A DNA stretch of 18,593 bases from Nostoc sp. CHAB 5834 (lineage in GTDB: Bacteria > Cyanobacteriota > Cyanobacteriia > Cyanobacteriales > Nostocaceae), in the NCBI GenBank assembly GCA_020829485.1, contig JAIVFU010000119.1:1-18593 (forward strand). Reading direction: 5' to 3'. Both the position numbers and the translations under genes were made by a program. This document shows positions 1-6,703 of this stretch, piece by piece; within the stretch, counting starts at the first letter, position 1; the number at the start of each line of letters is the position of its first letter. Under the pieces are notes generated by a model. It made no database searches. It worked only from the letters and a program-made list of their open reading frames with translations, and was not told where the DNA came from.

Positions 1-1656
1 CCGTCAGTGGTCATGGCCAATGTACGATATCCGGTGAATGTATCGCGCTTGCGCGGAGTGCGTCGTCGCGTACAAAGCCTGCTTAATGCCGGCGGCGTAC
101 TTGAAGTCGCAAATGGTGAGGTCAGTGTTACCCCCTCCCGCGAAGAACTGGAGTACACGGAAAGGACCCGCAACGCAGTGATAAAAGCGCTACTGAAACA
201 GGTATCGCTTGTACGCAAAGAAATCACCCATGCATTTTTGAAAGACTATGCGTCAAAATGGGAGCAAGTCTATGAACTGAACCGCTACCTCAAGCGCCTG
301 CCTAATCCTATCCGGGAGTCCGTAGACAACTTCCTCGTTTCGACGACCGAGAACAAGGAAGCACTTCAAAAGGTACGCTATGACACCCGTTTGGGTATTT
401 TTCGAATGCCAGCCTGGCTGGGTGGCGACAAAATGTGCAATGCGGGTATTGGCTGCTGGAGGTTTTCAGCGCCAACCGGACGAGCTAAGAAACGGTTGTC
501 AAAGAGCCAAGTCATTGCGGGGCGAATTGCAAACACAGACGCGGTAGTAACTCCGGAGAAGGATACTTACGCGGTCTTCATGGACGTGCATGATACTAAA
601 GCAGAGGCTCGATTCCTCAACTATCTGCGCCAGCAAAGCACTGGAGTGCTGTTCCTGATAGCAGGAGGCCCCGAAGCATCTCTGACGGAAGTGCAGAGGT
701 ATGCCGAAAAGCTTTGCTCTACAGCAGGCATTGACGGATTGCCGCTGAAAAAACTCAGCGATTTCGAACTACCTCCCGCTCCCGAACGAGCCCCTCGTGC
801 ACGTAAACCAAAACAGGTTGTTGAAAAACCCGGCAAGAATCAACTTAGGATTTTGGGGGTGCGCTCTGCGTCTCGTATGGAGGCCATTGTTGACATCCCG
901 GATTCGGAGCGCTATTACGTTGTTAAGGACAGCCGCAGCGAGGTGTCGTACAACATTGCAAACAACGTCATTGATGACGCTGGGGAGGCACACTTTTATC
1001 GATGCGCGTCGGGAAAAATCCGGGAAGCCATTAACACTTGCTCAGTTTTCCTGGGCGAGTTCGGCTACCTGGTGGAAGGCGTAGCGGTTGTCAACACTGA
1101 AAACCAGGTCAAGCAGCTGCAGCTCGAAAAGAAGGGCTTTAAGCCACTCTTCGGATTGACTCAGTCTGTACTGAACAATGAGCAGAACCTCAAAAGGCTG
1201 AAAGCTGGAGTTCAGGCCTACAACGGGACTGATGTGGAAGCCTTCAATTTTGGGCTGCTCGGTTATCTGGCAGGCCATGCTGAGAAGCGAGACGCTCTTT
1301 GGAAAAAGTTTGTCAGCAAATTCGGGGCTACGGAAATCCCACTTCAAGTACTTCATCTCTTGAAGATTGCGGAAGGTTCCTCAGCCGAAGACCTGCGTAT
1401 GCGGAGCCTCGTAAATACATTGCGCAGTGAAGTACTGGGACTCCAATTGCCGAAGGGACTGGGTACTTTTTCAACAGTGTCGCCTGCTTATGACATTCTT
1501 CAGGAGTTTCGAGATGCTCTCAAGCATCTGAATGTGTTCAACCCTGACCAGTTGTATCTTCTCGGGGACTCACAGCCGGACTTATTTTTGTCCCTCATTG
1601 AGCCCCTTCTGAAGCGTCAAGAACACCAGGTGACCTGCGCACAAGCACAGGACTAG
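1..1656 (+). CDS. Unknown 549-residue protein, 5' end possibly outside window
   Basis: I do not recognise a family. The frame is open from the first base of the window; GTG at 7 and ATG at 13 are possible starts, but neither has a Shine-Dalgarno sequence in view, so the gene may begin upstream. Numbering from GTG 7, the protein has a basic N-terminal third rich in Lys and Arg (residues 1-170). A mixed alpha/beta stretch follows around residues 185-245 (FMDVHDTKAEARFLNYL, then a hydrophobic strand LFLIAGG). A Pro/Arg/Lys-rich linker (255-277) leads to a second globular half of about 270 residues. There is no signal peptide, membrane segment or nucleotide-binding motif. It precedes the rIIB-like gene, where phages often carry rIIA, but it shows no GHKL ATPase motifs and is not rIIA. 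It ends in TAGTAG just before a strong terminator. That it is coding is near certain; function is unknown. Confidence 0.85.
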   Translation, partial: PSVVMANVRYPVNVSRLRGVRRRVQSLLNAGGVLEVANGEVSVTPSREELEYTERTRNAVIKALLKQVSLVRKEITHAFLKDYASKWEQVYELNRYLKRLPNPIRESVDNFLVSTTENKEALQKVRYDTRLGIFRMPAWLGGDKMCNAGIGCWRFSAPTGRAKKRLSKSQVIAGRIANTDAVVTPEKDTYAVFMDVHDTKAEARFLNYLRQQSTGVLFLIAGGPEASLTEVQRYAEKLCSTAGIDGLPLKKLSDFELPPAPERAPRARKPKQVVEKPGKNQLRILGVRSASRMEAIVDIPDSERYYVVKDSRSEVSYNIANNVIDDAGEAHFYRCASGKIREAINTCSVFLGEFGYLVEGVAVVNTENQVKQLQLEKKGFKPLFGLTQSVLNNEQNLKRLKAGVQAYNGTDVEAFNFGLLGYLAGHAEKRDALWKKFVSKFGATEIPLQVLHLLKIAEGSSAEDLRMRSLVNTLRSEVLGLQLPKGLGTFSTVSPAYDILQEFRDALKHLNVFNPDQLYLLGDSQPDLFLSLIEPLLKRQEHQVTCAQAQD

Positions 1657-1675
1657 TAGTTTCTCTCTCATTCAA

Positions 1676-1705
1676 GCCGACGGTCTAAACCCCGTCGGCT
1701 TTTTC
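1676..1705 (+). terminator. Rho-independent terminator after the first gene
   Basis: The stem GCCGACGG (1676-1683) pairs perfectly with CCGTCGGC (1692-1699) across an 8-nt loop. It is followed by TTTTTCTTT. It lies 19 nt after the stop codon and separates the first gene from the rIIB-like gene. Confidence 0.9.
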
Positions 1706-1710
1706 TTTGC

Positions 1711-1716
1711 CTATAC
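1711..1716 (+). promoter_or_regulatory. CTATAC element, candidate -10-like promoter site for the rIIB-like gene
   Basis: CTATACAT lies directly after the terminator and 33 nt before the rIIB-like ATG. The same hexamer occurs upstream of four other transcription units here (3993, 7344 minus, 8325 minus, 8387). No TTGACA-like -35 box is at the usual distance, so this would be a -10-centred or element-specific promoter. It is inferred from recurrence only. Confidence 0.4.
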
Positions 1717-1749
1717 ATCGAAGGCAACTGAATCAAGGAAACAAAAAGA

Positions 1750-2880
1750 ATGAACTACATCGTATTGAGCGGAAGTATCCACATGGTCGTGAACGGGCGT
1801 GCTCGAAGCATCGCCAAAAGCGACAAGCTATATGAGGAGGTCGCCACGGCTCTGAAGGAGGCAGCCACAGCTGAAGAAATTCAGGCGATTTTGGACCGAG
1901 ACCTCATCAAACTCGAAGCAGCGATTCAGCTGACTCCCAACATGACCCTAAAGGGTGGCCGCCCTTACTACAAGGAAGAGCCACTCACCGGTGTCATTGG
2001 GGACAAGCTCATTGAATTGCACAAGGAAGGATTTCCCCTTGAGCCCCTGGCTCGGGTTGTGGAGAACATCAAGCTTAATCCCTCCAACAACGTCAATGTT
2101 CACCTCTACCCCTTTTTAGAGTACGGCAAGAACCCACTGACTGAAGACGGATGCTTCCTGGCTTACAAAGCCGTCACGGGAGAATTCCTGGACTACCGAA
2201 CCGAGTCCATTGACAACTCAGTCGGACAAATCGTCTCGATGCCACGACACCTGGTGGACGATGACCCGTATCAAACCTGCAGCCATGGACTCCATGTTTG
2301 TTCGTTCGATTACCTGGCTTCATTCGCCCGCCGAAGCGGCAAAGTAGTCATCGTCAAAGTCAATCCTCAGGACGTCGTTGCAGTCCCTCGTGACTACAAC
2401 AACACCAAAATGCGTGTGTGCCGCTACGAAGTAGTAGGGGTCTACGACGGTTACTATGAGCAACAAGGGGACCGGCTTTCGGACGTAGCGCTCTCCGTTA
2501 GCACAGATGGCTTGACTGAAGGAACCTTCGGTGTTCATCTGGTCAACGAGGATGGCGAGCTAGAGTCCACTCTGCACAATCGATTACACGAGGCAGAAAC
2601 GCACTACTACGCGCTGGTTAATAACATTGATGAGCTAGGCAACGTACAAAGTGTGCTTTTGCACAATATGCTTACGGGCACAGTTCTTCAGCGCTATGCT
2701 GTTGAGGAGTCGGACCAGTGCTCTTACGAGCTGTACGGAGTCACCCACGACAACTGCGAAGAGCTTTTGTGTGTCAAGAATTCGCTCCAAGCTGCCGTGG
2801 CCGCTGCCCTGGAAGTCGAACGCTACGAGACCATTTTTGTCAAGGACCCCAAAGGAAACCTTGTAAAAACCATCTCTTGA
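1750..2880 (+). CDS. Phage rIIB-like protein with a C-terminal extension
   Basis: The core resembles the T4 rIIB-like family of phages: PFLEYGKNPLTEDGCFLAYK at residues 121-140, the Cys/His segment CSHGLHVCSFDYL at 177-189, and VKVNPQDVVAVPRDYNN at 202-218. In T4, rIIB acts with rIIA in the rapid-lysis/rex-exclusion phenotype; the molecular activity of the wider family is not settled. At 376 residues it is longer than T4 rIIB, which is about 310. The extra C-terminal part (about 250-376) holds two short strand-rich blocks that may be related to each other. ATG at 1750 is preceded by AAGGAA about 10 nt upstream. It forms a single-gene unit between terminators. Family recognition is from memory of conserved blocks; a role in lysis timing or defence against co-infecting phages is inference. 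Confidence 0.85.
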   Translation: MNYIVLSGSIHMVVNGRARSIAKSDKLYEEVATALKEAATAEEIQAILDRDLIKLEAAIQLTPNMTLKGGRPYYKEEPLTGVIGDKLIELHKEGFPLEPLARVVENIKLNPSNNVNVHLYPFLEYGKNPLTEDGCFLAYKAVTGEFLDYRTESIDNSVGQIVSMPRHLVDDDPYQTCSHGLHVCSFDYLASFARRSGKVVIVKVNPQDVVAVPRDYNNTKMRVCRYEVVGVYDGYYEQQGDRLSDVALSVSTDGLTEGTFGVHLVNEDGELESTLHNRLHEAETHYYALVNNIDELGNVQSVLLHNMLTGTVLQRYAVEESDQCSYELYGVTHDNCEELLCVKNSLQAAVAAALEVERYETIFVKDPKGNLVKTIS

Positions 2881-2887
2881 TTGAAGG

Positions 2888-2916
2888 CCAGCCCATACTT
2901 TGGGCTGGTTTTTTTT
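2888..2916 (+). terminator. Terminator of the rIIB-like gene
   Basis: CCAGCCCA (2888-2895) pairs with TGGGCTGG (2901-2908) across a 5-nt loop and is followed by eight T. It starts 7 nt after the TGA stop. Confidence 0.92.
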
Positions 2917-2921
2917 AAGCG

Positions 2922-2945
2922 AAAAAAAACGCACCCGAAGGTGCG
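2922..2945 (-). terminator. Terminator of the exonuclease gene (minus strand)
   Basis: Read on the minus strand this is CGCACC-TTCG-GGTGCG followed by eight T (the A-run 2922-2929). The loop is a C(UUCG)G tetraloop, which is unusually stable. It sits 12 nt beyond the minus-strand stop and lies tail to tail with the preceding plus-strand terminator. Confidence 0.9.
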
Positions 2946-2957
2946 TTGAATGAAGGT

Positions 2958-3896
2958 TTAGAGTGCTTTCCTAGTCGTTGAGCTGTACCGGTTCGTGAAC
3001 CGGTCCAGGGCGGATATTTCATCGACACGAGCAGCTGAGGGACGGCCATAGTAGCCGTTCGCTTTCAGCCAGGTCAGTTCCGATTGCAGGTCCTCGTCCG
3101 AGACTTCCTTCATCCAGGCCTTTTCGGTGCCGGGTTGAGAACCGTCATGCCATCGATAGCCGGCGGCTTTCAAGATGTCCTTTACATCGAACGGTGCCCC
3201 AGTGGCCCAGACCCGGTAAGACTTTTTCTCCATGTTCTCCAGCAGGAGCTCGAAGCCTGTCTGGCCATCAAGGCCCGGCAACGGCTTCTTGAGGGCGTAG
3301 GCAACAGCCATGCAATCAACCTCAGCACGGTGTGCATCGTAGTAGAACCCGAGGCACATGGCGATGTAGTCTAGCTTGCCGCCATTAATACCCGCCTGGC
3401 TCCAAGGAACCTGCCGGTACGAGCAGCCCCATTTCATCTGGGTCAAGAACGGAAATCGACCTTCTGCAATGCCGCGGTCAAAGCCTGCATTGTGCGCAAT
3501 GATGAAGTCGAGGTTTTGGCAGAGCGACTGGACCAACTCGTCGTCGATTTTCTTGCCTGCGACCATCTCATCGGTGATGCCGTTGACCGCGGAAGCTTCT
3601 GGCGGAATGGGGATACCTGGGTCTTCAAGACCGGAGTAAGCGTGCTCCAAACCAAAAATTTCACCGCTCAGTGCGTCGTATGCGACAACTACCAGCCCCA
3701 GCTCAATAATTCGGGAGTCCTGTCCGGTACCCGTCGTTTCGGTGTCCAAGATACCGAAACGTTCCGCGGTTGGAGGCAGCTCGCCCTTGATTTTGAGTGA
3801 TTCGGGGTCGAATCGACGAAGGATTCGGTAGTTCTGCGTGGCCTCAAGAATGGAGGCCATTTTTTCGTTGTCCATGGGAATACTTGTTTGACTCAT
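2958..3896 (-). CDS. DnaQ-like DEDDh 3'-5' exonuclease
   Basis: A 312-residue cytoplasmic exonuclease of the DnaQ superfamily, expected to remove nucleotides from DNA or RNA 3' ends with two metal ions. All three motifs are intact: ILDTETTG (D51, E53), AHNAGFD (D140) and HRAEVD (H189, D194), the last defining the DEDDh type. After about residue 224 a C-terminal module begins (YRVWATGAPFDVKDILKAAG, then YRWHDGS). From memory it is shared by other stand-alone exonucleases of this group and is not part of the Pol III epsilon subunit. The chosen ATG at 3896 has AGGAAA 6 nt upstream. An in-frame TTG at 3932 would add 12 residues but has no comparable ribosome site. It is a single-gene unit, convergent with the rIIB-like gene. 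A repair or nucleotide-salvage role for the element is inferred. Confidence 0.92.
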   Translation of the reverse strand: MSQTSIPMDNEKMASILEATQNYRILRRFDPESLKIKGELPPTAERFGILDTETTGTGQDSRIIELGLVVVAYDALSGEIFGLEHAYSGLEDPGIPIPPEASAVNGITDEMVAGKKIDDELVQSLCQNLDFIIAHNAGFDRGIAEGRFPFLTQMKWGCSYRQVPWSQAGINGGKLDYIAMCLGFYYDAHRAEVDCMAVAYALKKPLPGLDGQTGFELLLENMEKKSYRVWATGAPFDVKDILKAAGYRWHDGSQPGTEKAWMKEVSDEDLQSELTWLKANGYYGRPSAARVDEISALDRFTNRYSSTTRKAL

Positions 3897-3990
3897 TGTT
3901 TTTCCTGAAGAAGTTGCTCTTCGTGTAGCCAATTTCTTTTAGCCGGGGTCAGTGCTCACCCGTAGGGCAGGTAGTCAGAATAAACACGGG

Positions 3991-4012
3991 GTCTATACCA
4001 AAAAACATAGAC
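3991..4012. promoter_or_regulatory. Inverted repeat GTCTAT-N10-ATAGAC with CTATAC element upstream of the TonB/ExbB/ExbD-like operon
   Basis: GTCTAT (3991-3996) and ATAGAC (4007-4012) are perfect 6-bp inverted arms 10 bp apart, one full helical turn between them, in the 128-bp gap between the divergent exonuclease gene and the five-gene operon. The left arm overlaps CTATAC (3993-3998), 26 nt before the ATG at 4025. The layout fits a promoter with an overlapping operator. Whether a protein binds it is unknown. Confidence 0.4.
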
Positions 4013-4024
4013 AAGTCTCCCCCA

Positions 4025-4615
4025 ATGAAATTTCCCCTCATCGCCCTCCTCGGACTACTGACCATTACCAGCAGCATGGCAGAGACTCAGAACCCTCCTG
4101 GTAGCTCCCAAGGAGAGTTCACTCTGCAGTCTCGGCTTCCCCCGCAGCCATCGGCTACAGGGCATTCGAACGTAACGATTCACACAGACATCAGTGCTCC
4201 TCGCGCCGTTCCCGCTTCTGCAGAAGCTGCCACCGGGGAAACGCCGGTCAATAACGAGCCAATAGGGGGACTGCCCTCCATCGCGGCCGCAGGTCCTGCA
4301 AGCACCGCCGCCGAAGGCTCCAAGCCGCTGGTGCCGACCAGTCAAGCGCCTGACGCACTGGTAGAAGGTCAGCCGGTTAAGGTTTACAGCACCTTGGGTG
4401 AAGCTGCCCAGGACGGTCTGGACCCCTTCAAGCCCCAGGAAGTGGCTGCTAAGCCATCCGCAGAACCTCCAATGGAGCCCGCTTCCAAAGCGTCCGCTGT
4501 CTTCAACTGGAAGGACCCCCAAGACTACGTGAACTGGGCCAAACAAAACCCCTTGATTGCGGCTGCTGTCGGTGCCTTGTTGGCTGTTTTTGTTCTCCTG
4601 CGCATCGTGCGCTGA
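4025..4615 (+). CDS. Exported Pro/Ala-rich protein with signal peptide and C-terminal membrane anchor
   Basis: No family recognised. Residues 1-19 form a classic signal peptide (MKFPLIALLGLL..., predicted cleavage after SMA at residue 19). Residues 20-160 are low-complexity, rich in Pro, Ala, Ser and Glu, and probably disordered in the periplasm. A short folded-looking piece (FNWKDPQDYVNWAKQNP) precedes a single membrane helix at about 175-194, ending in the positive tail RIVR. The topology is therefore mostly periplasmic, anchored at the C-terminus. No clear Shine-Dalgarno sequence precedes the ATG. It is the first gene of a tight operon, 18 nt before the TonB-like gene. By position it is likely a partner of the motor proteins that follow, perhaps a spacer or scaffold across the periplasm. 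That role is inference. Confidence 0.8.
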   Translation: MKFPLIALLGLLTITSSMAETQNPPGSSQGEFTLQSRLPPQPSATGHSNVTIHTDISAPRAVPASAEAATGETPVNNEPIGGLPSIAAAGPASTAAEGSKPLVPTSQAPDALVEGQPVKVYSTLGEAAQDGLDPFKPQEVAAKPSAEPPMEPASKASAVFNWKDPQDYVNWAKQNPLIAAAVGALLAVFVLLRIVR

Positions 4616-4633
4616 GGGAGCAGGACACTCCTT

Positions 4634-5347
4634 ATGGGTGCACAGTTCTCCCGCAAGCTGGTCGCAAAAGGGGTCAGCCTTGGAATCGGCATTTTGAGCG
4701 CTATGGCGCTGCAATCCGCTTTGGTCGAAAAAGAGGACCGGACTCAGCCCCCTCGGCCTCAGAAAGTCCGAGTGACCACCCGCGTTGAGCCCCCTGCGGT
4801 CGCACCGGCAGTCCCGGTTCAAAAGCCTGAAGCCATATTACCTCTGAAGACAGACAAGTCGTCTTCTAGGAAGTCCACCCCTGACAAGCAGCAAGTAAAA
4901 ACGGAGCCAACCATCGAAGAACCCAGCCCTCCGGTAGAGAGCCTCGTTGAGGTCATCAGGGATTTACCCACATTGACTCAACCGCAGCTGCCGGGACAGG
5001 AGCCGGCACCGACCGACATCCCAATGACGTTGCCTCGCATTGACACCGCCAAGCTCCCCCCCATGCCAGGCGAGCGATTGGACATGCCAGTGTTTGCGTT
5101 GGCCAGCGTTGAGGAGCCCGGCAAGGAGATTCTCGTGCTGGGACTGCTTGTTAATGACCGGGGCATTGTGGAAGACACCGCCATCGCCGTTCCCTCCAAG
5201 CATGCGCTGGAAGACCTGACGTTTGCCCTCGCCTACAAGGGCAAAACGTGGACCCAGATTGAACCTCCGTTGATGGTGGGTGAACGCCGATGGCTTGAGC
5301 TCCGTATCGACTATGAAGTCTTGAATAACAACTCACTACTCCCCTGA
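4634..5347 (+). CDS. TonB-like periplasmic energy transducer
   Basis: The 237-residue layout is that of TonB: a short cytoplasmic N-terminus, one membrane helix (about residues 9-30) with no cleavage site, a Pro/Lys/Glu-rich periplasmic spacer (35-145), and a C-terminal alpha/beta domain (about 152-230). Within the last domain, VLGLLVNDRGIVEDTAIAVP, then a helix, and finally RWLELRIDYE match the strand-helix-strand order of TonB C-terminal domains. In that family the domain contacts outer-membrane partners and the ExbB-ExbD motor pulls it using the proton gradient. The identification rests on layout and gene context more than on sequence identity, and no TonB YP motif is visible. It starts 18 nt after the previous stop; AGGA lies about 9 nt before the ATG. 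The next gene follows after 3 nt. Confidence 0.7.
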   Translation: MGAQFSRKLVAKGVSLGIGILSAMALQSALVEKEDRTQPPRPQKVRVTTRVEPPAVAPAVPVQKPEAILPLKTDKSSSRKSTPDKQQVKTEPTIEEPSPPVESLVEVIRDLPTLTQPQLPGQEPAPTDIPMTLPRIDTAKLPPMPGERLDMPVFALASVEEPGKEILVLGLLVNDRGIVEDTAIAVPSKHALEDLTFALAYKGKTWTQIEPPLMVGERRWLELRIDYEVLNNNSLLP

Positions 5348-5350
5348 ACC

Positions 5351-5779
5351 ATGAATACCGTTGCCAACCTTATCGACTCCGCCCTTGTGGGGCTCTTTGT
5401 CCTGACCCTCGCACTGATTGTTTACAAAGTGAGCATTCTCTGGATTCCCCGGGTCTCCGGCGCTGCGAGCTGGAAGGACTATTTCTACGACAAGTCAAAT
5501 CGCGCACAGCAATTCCTGAACCTCGAAAGCGGGTTGGTCGTGTTGTCCGTGACAGCATCCGTCGCACCCTTCCTGGGGCTGGCCGGAACCGTGATGCACA
5601 TCATCGAAGCCCTTCGCAGCATGAGCCTTGGCGCGGTGGACATGGCCCTTATCAGCGGCCCCATCGCAACAGCCCTCAACGCAACGCTGTGGGGCCTTGC
5701 ATCCGCCTTGCCTGCCGCCATTGCGCATGCCTTTATGCACCGTCGAATCCAGGTGCTGGAGACTCTGTATGCCGAATAA
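5351..5779 (+). CDS. Miniature ExbB/TolQ-like proton-channel subunit
   Basis: Three membrane helices are evident: about residues 9-32, 61-86 and 98-127. The conserved core of the MotA/TolQ/ExbB family is present as VAPFLGLAGTV (71-81), IATALNATLWGLASALPAAI (105-124) and a short charged tail. In this family a ring of ExbB subunits surrounds ExbD and converts proton flow into movement. At 142 residues the protein is far shorter than ExbB or TolQ (about 230-245). Most of the cytoplasmic domain between the first and second helix is gone, leaving only about 28 residues (33-60). Where ExbB has Glu in its AEAL motif (E176 in E. coli, aligned from memory) this protein has Thr108. It begins 3 nt after the TonB-like gene, suggesting coupled translation. 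Confidence 0.85.
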   Translation: MNTVANLIDSALVGLFVLTLALIVYKVSILWIPRVSGAASWKDYFYDKSNRAQQFLNLESGLVVLSVTASVAPFLGLAGTVMHIIEALRSMSLGAVDMALISGPIATALNATLWGLASALPAAIAHAFMHRRIQVLETLYAE

Positions 5780-5792
5780 GGAGAAAAAACGT

Positions 5793-6137
5793 ATGCTGGC
5801 CCCTCCCGCGGAAACTATCTTGTTGCCACCCTTGCATGTGGGAGGGCATGTACTCAATCTGTTTTACGACCGAAAGCCCGGGGCTATCCCGGCAGAACTC
5901 GGTGCATTGGTCATGACGTGGGTGTCCTTTTTAAAAAACCCCGTCCTGCAATTGGACTCCGAAGATGAGGCCTACGCCCTTGCACAAAAGGAATACGACG
6001 CTCTGATTGAAACCGCGAGGTTTCATCCCCAGGCAATGCTCATGCTGCTCCGTGCTGCCGCGAGTGACGCCGCCCAGTACCTGGGCATGCGCGAGCTCGT
6101 AGTGATACTGGAATCAGCAAGCTCTGGAGACCAATGA
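5793..6137 (+). CDS. Unknown 114-residue protein between the ExbB-like and ExbD-like genes
   Basis: No family recognised. ATG 5793 is chosen because AAGGAG sits 9 nt upstream, within the end of the ExbB-like gene; an alternative ATG at 5769 would overlap that gene by 11 nt. The product looks cytoplasmic: no signal peptide or clear membrane helix, a strand-rich start (ILLPPLHVGGHVLNLFYD), then a helical, acidic and Ala-rich remainder. Its TGA overlaps the ATG of the ExbD-like gene (ATGA), so translation of the two is probably coupled. A cytoplasmic protein encoded between the two motor subunits, beside an ExbB that lacks its cytoplasmic domain, could supply that missing part in trans. This is speculation from context only. 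Confidence 0.75.
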   Translation: MLAPPAETILLPPLHVGGHVLNLFYDRKPGAIPAELGALVMTWVSFLKNPVLQLDSEDEAYALAQKEYDALIETARFHPQAMLMLLRAAASDAAQYLGMRELVVILESASSGDQ

Positions 6138-6520
6138 TGGCTCGACGATACCCCCGAGGCGGAACGCAAGGCGAAGTCCAAATCAACATCACGCCCTTCG
6201 TGGATGTGTTGATTATTCTGGTCGTCATTTTGATGCTAGCGATGCCCATGTTCGTGAAGCAACTGCCTGTTGACCTGCCCACGACTGCGTTAGCCGGAAC
6301 ACCCACGCCCATGAAGTCGCTCGCGGTGTCCCTCAACAAAGAAGGGGCCGTGTACATCGACAACCTGCCGCGCGATGCCTCGACGCTTGCAAAGCTCATT
6401 ACGACAACCACGACTGTTGAGCTATTCATCGACAAAGAAGTCACCTACGAGTTGATGGCCAAGCTGGTCGCAGAGGTTCAGAAGCACAACCCTAAAGAAA
6501 TCATCCTCGTGACCCGCTAA
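6134..6520 (+). CDS. ExbD/TolR-like stator subunit
   Basis: The 128-residue protein has the ExbD/TolR plan: a short cytoplasmic N-terminus, the signature INITPFVDVLIILVVILML (residues 17-35) with the essential membrane Asp at D24, then LPVDLP and a compact periplasmic alpha/beta domain (about 55-128). In this family the Asp carries the proton through the ExbB ring. The overlap ATGA with the preceding gene gives a start at 6134; a second ATG at 6137 directly follows. It closes the five-gene operon. The stop codon lies inside a small hairpin (6514-6529) that begins a structured noncoding stretch. Family assignment is secure; the partner served by the complex is unknown. Confidence 0.92.
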   Translation: MMARRYPRGGTQGEVQINITPFVDVLIILVVILMLAMPMFVKQLPVDLPTTALAGTPTPMKSLAVSLNKEGAVYIDNLPRDASTLAKLITTTTTVELFIDKEVTYELMAKLVAEVQKHNPKEIILVTR

Positions 6521-6547
6521 GCAGAGCGGTTGCCAGGCGTGGCACCC
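6514..6547 (+). other. Tandem small hairpins at the 3' end of the ExbD-like gene
   Basis: CCGCT (6514-6518) pairs with AGCGG (6525-6529) around the stop codon. TGCCA (6531-6535) then pairs with TGGCA (6540-6544). In addition ACCCGCT (6512-6518) is the reverse complement of AGCGGGT (6561-6567), and TAAGCAG occurs twice (6518-6524 and 6567-6573), so alternative folds are possible. Possible roles are an mRNA 3' stabiliser or a small RNA. Confidence 0.4.
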
Positions 6548-6587
6548 AAGACCGTTTCGTAGCGGGTAAGCAGCCCACGTCATTCCC

Positions 6588-6647
6588 GGTAAAGCCCCGC
6601 CCTCAAGCGCGCTCTCCTCTCGGACTCATCGGCGGCGGGGCTTTACC
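6588..6647. terminator. 14-bp stem with a 32-nt loop, candidate bidirectional terminator
   Basis: GGTAAAGCCCCGCC (6588-6601) and GGCGGGGCTTTACC (6634-6647) are perfect inverted copies. The GC core flanked by AAA and TTT resembles a terminator for the ExbD-like operon. However, the loop is long (6602-6633) and only three T follow the GC part, so termination would be weak or would need the loop to fold. The 183-nt gap to the next gene holds nothing else I can name. Confidence 0.5.
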
Positions 6648-6703
6648 ATGATTGAACCCCGCGTATCTGCAAACCGCCGCCGATACACCCTTTTTTCTTT
6701 TCT

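Noticed and set aside
4055..4822. Long minus-strand open frame (255 codons) across the first two operon genes
   Set aside because: It lies opposite two genes with a clear signal peptide, membrane helices and operon spacing. Its product is Cys/Arg/Gly-rich and domain-free, typical of a shadow of GC-rich codons.
4025..6520. Zorya-type anti-phage defence system
   Set aside because: Zorya also uses MotA/ExbB-like and MotB-like proteins, but here there is no long ZorA tail, no peptidoglycan-binding domain on the stator and no helicase or nuclease gene in the operon.
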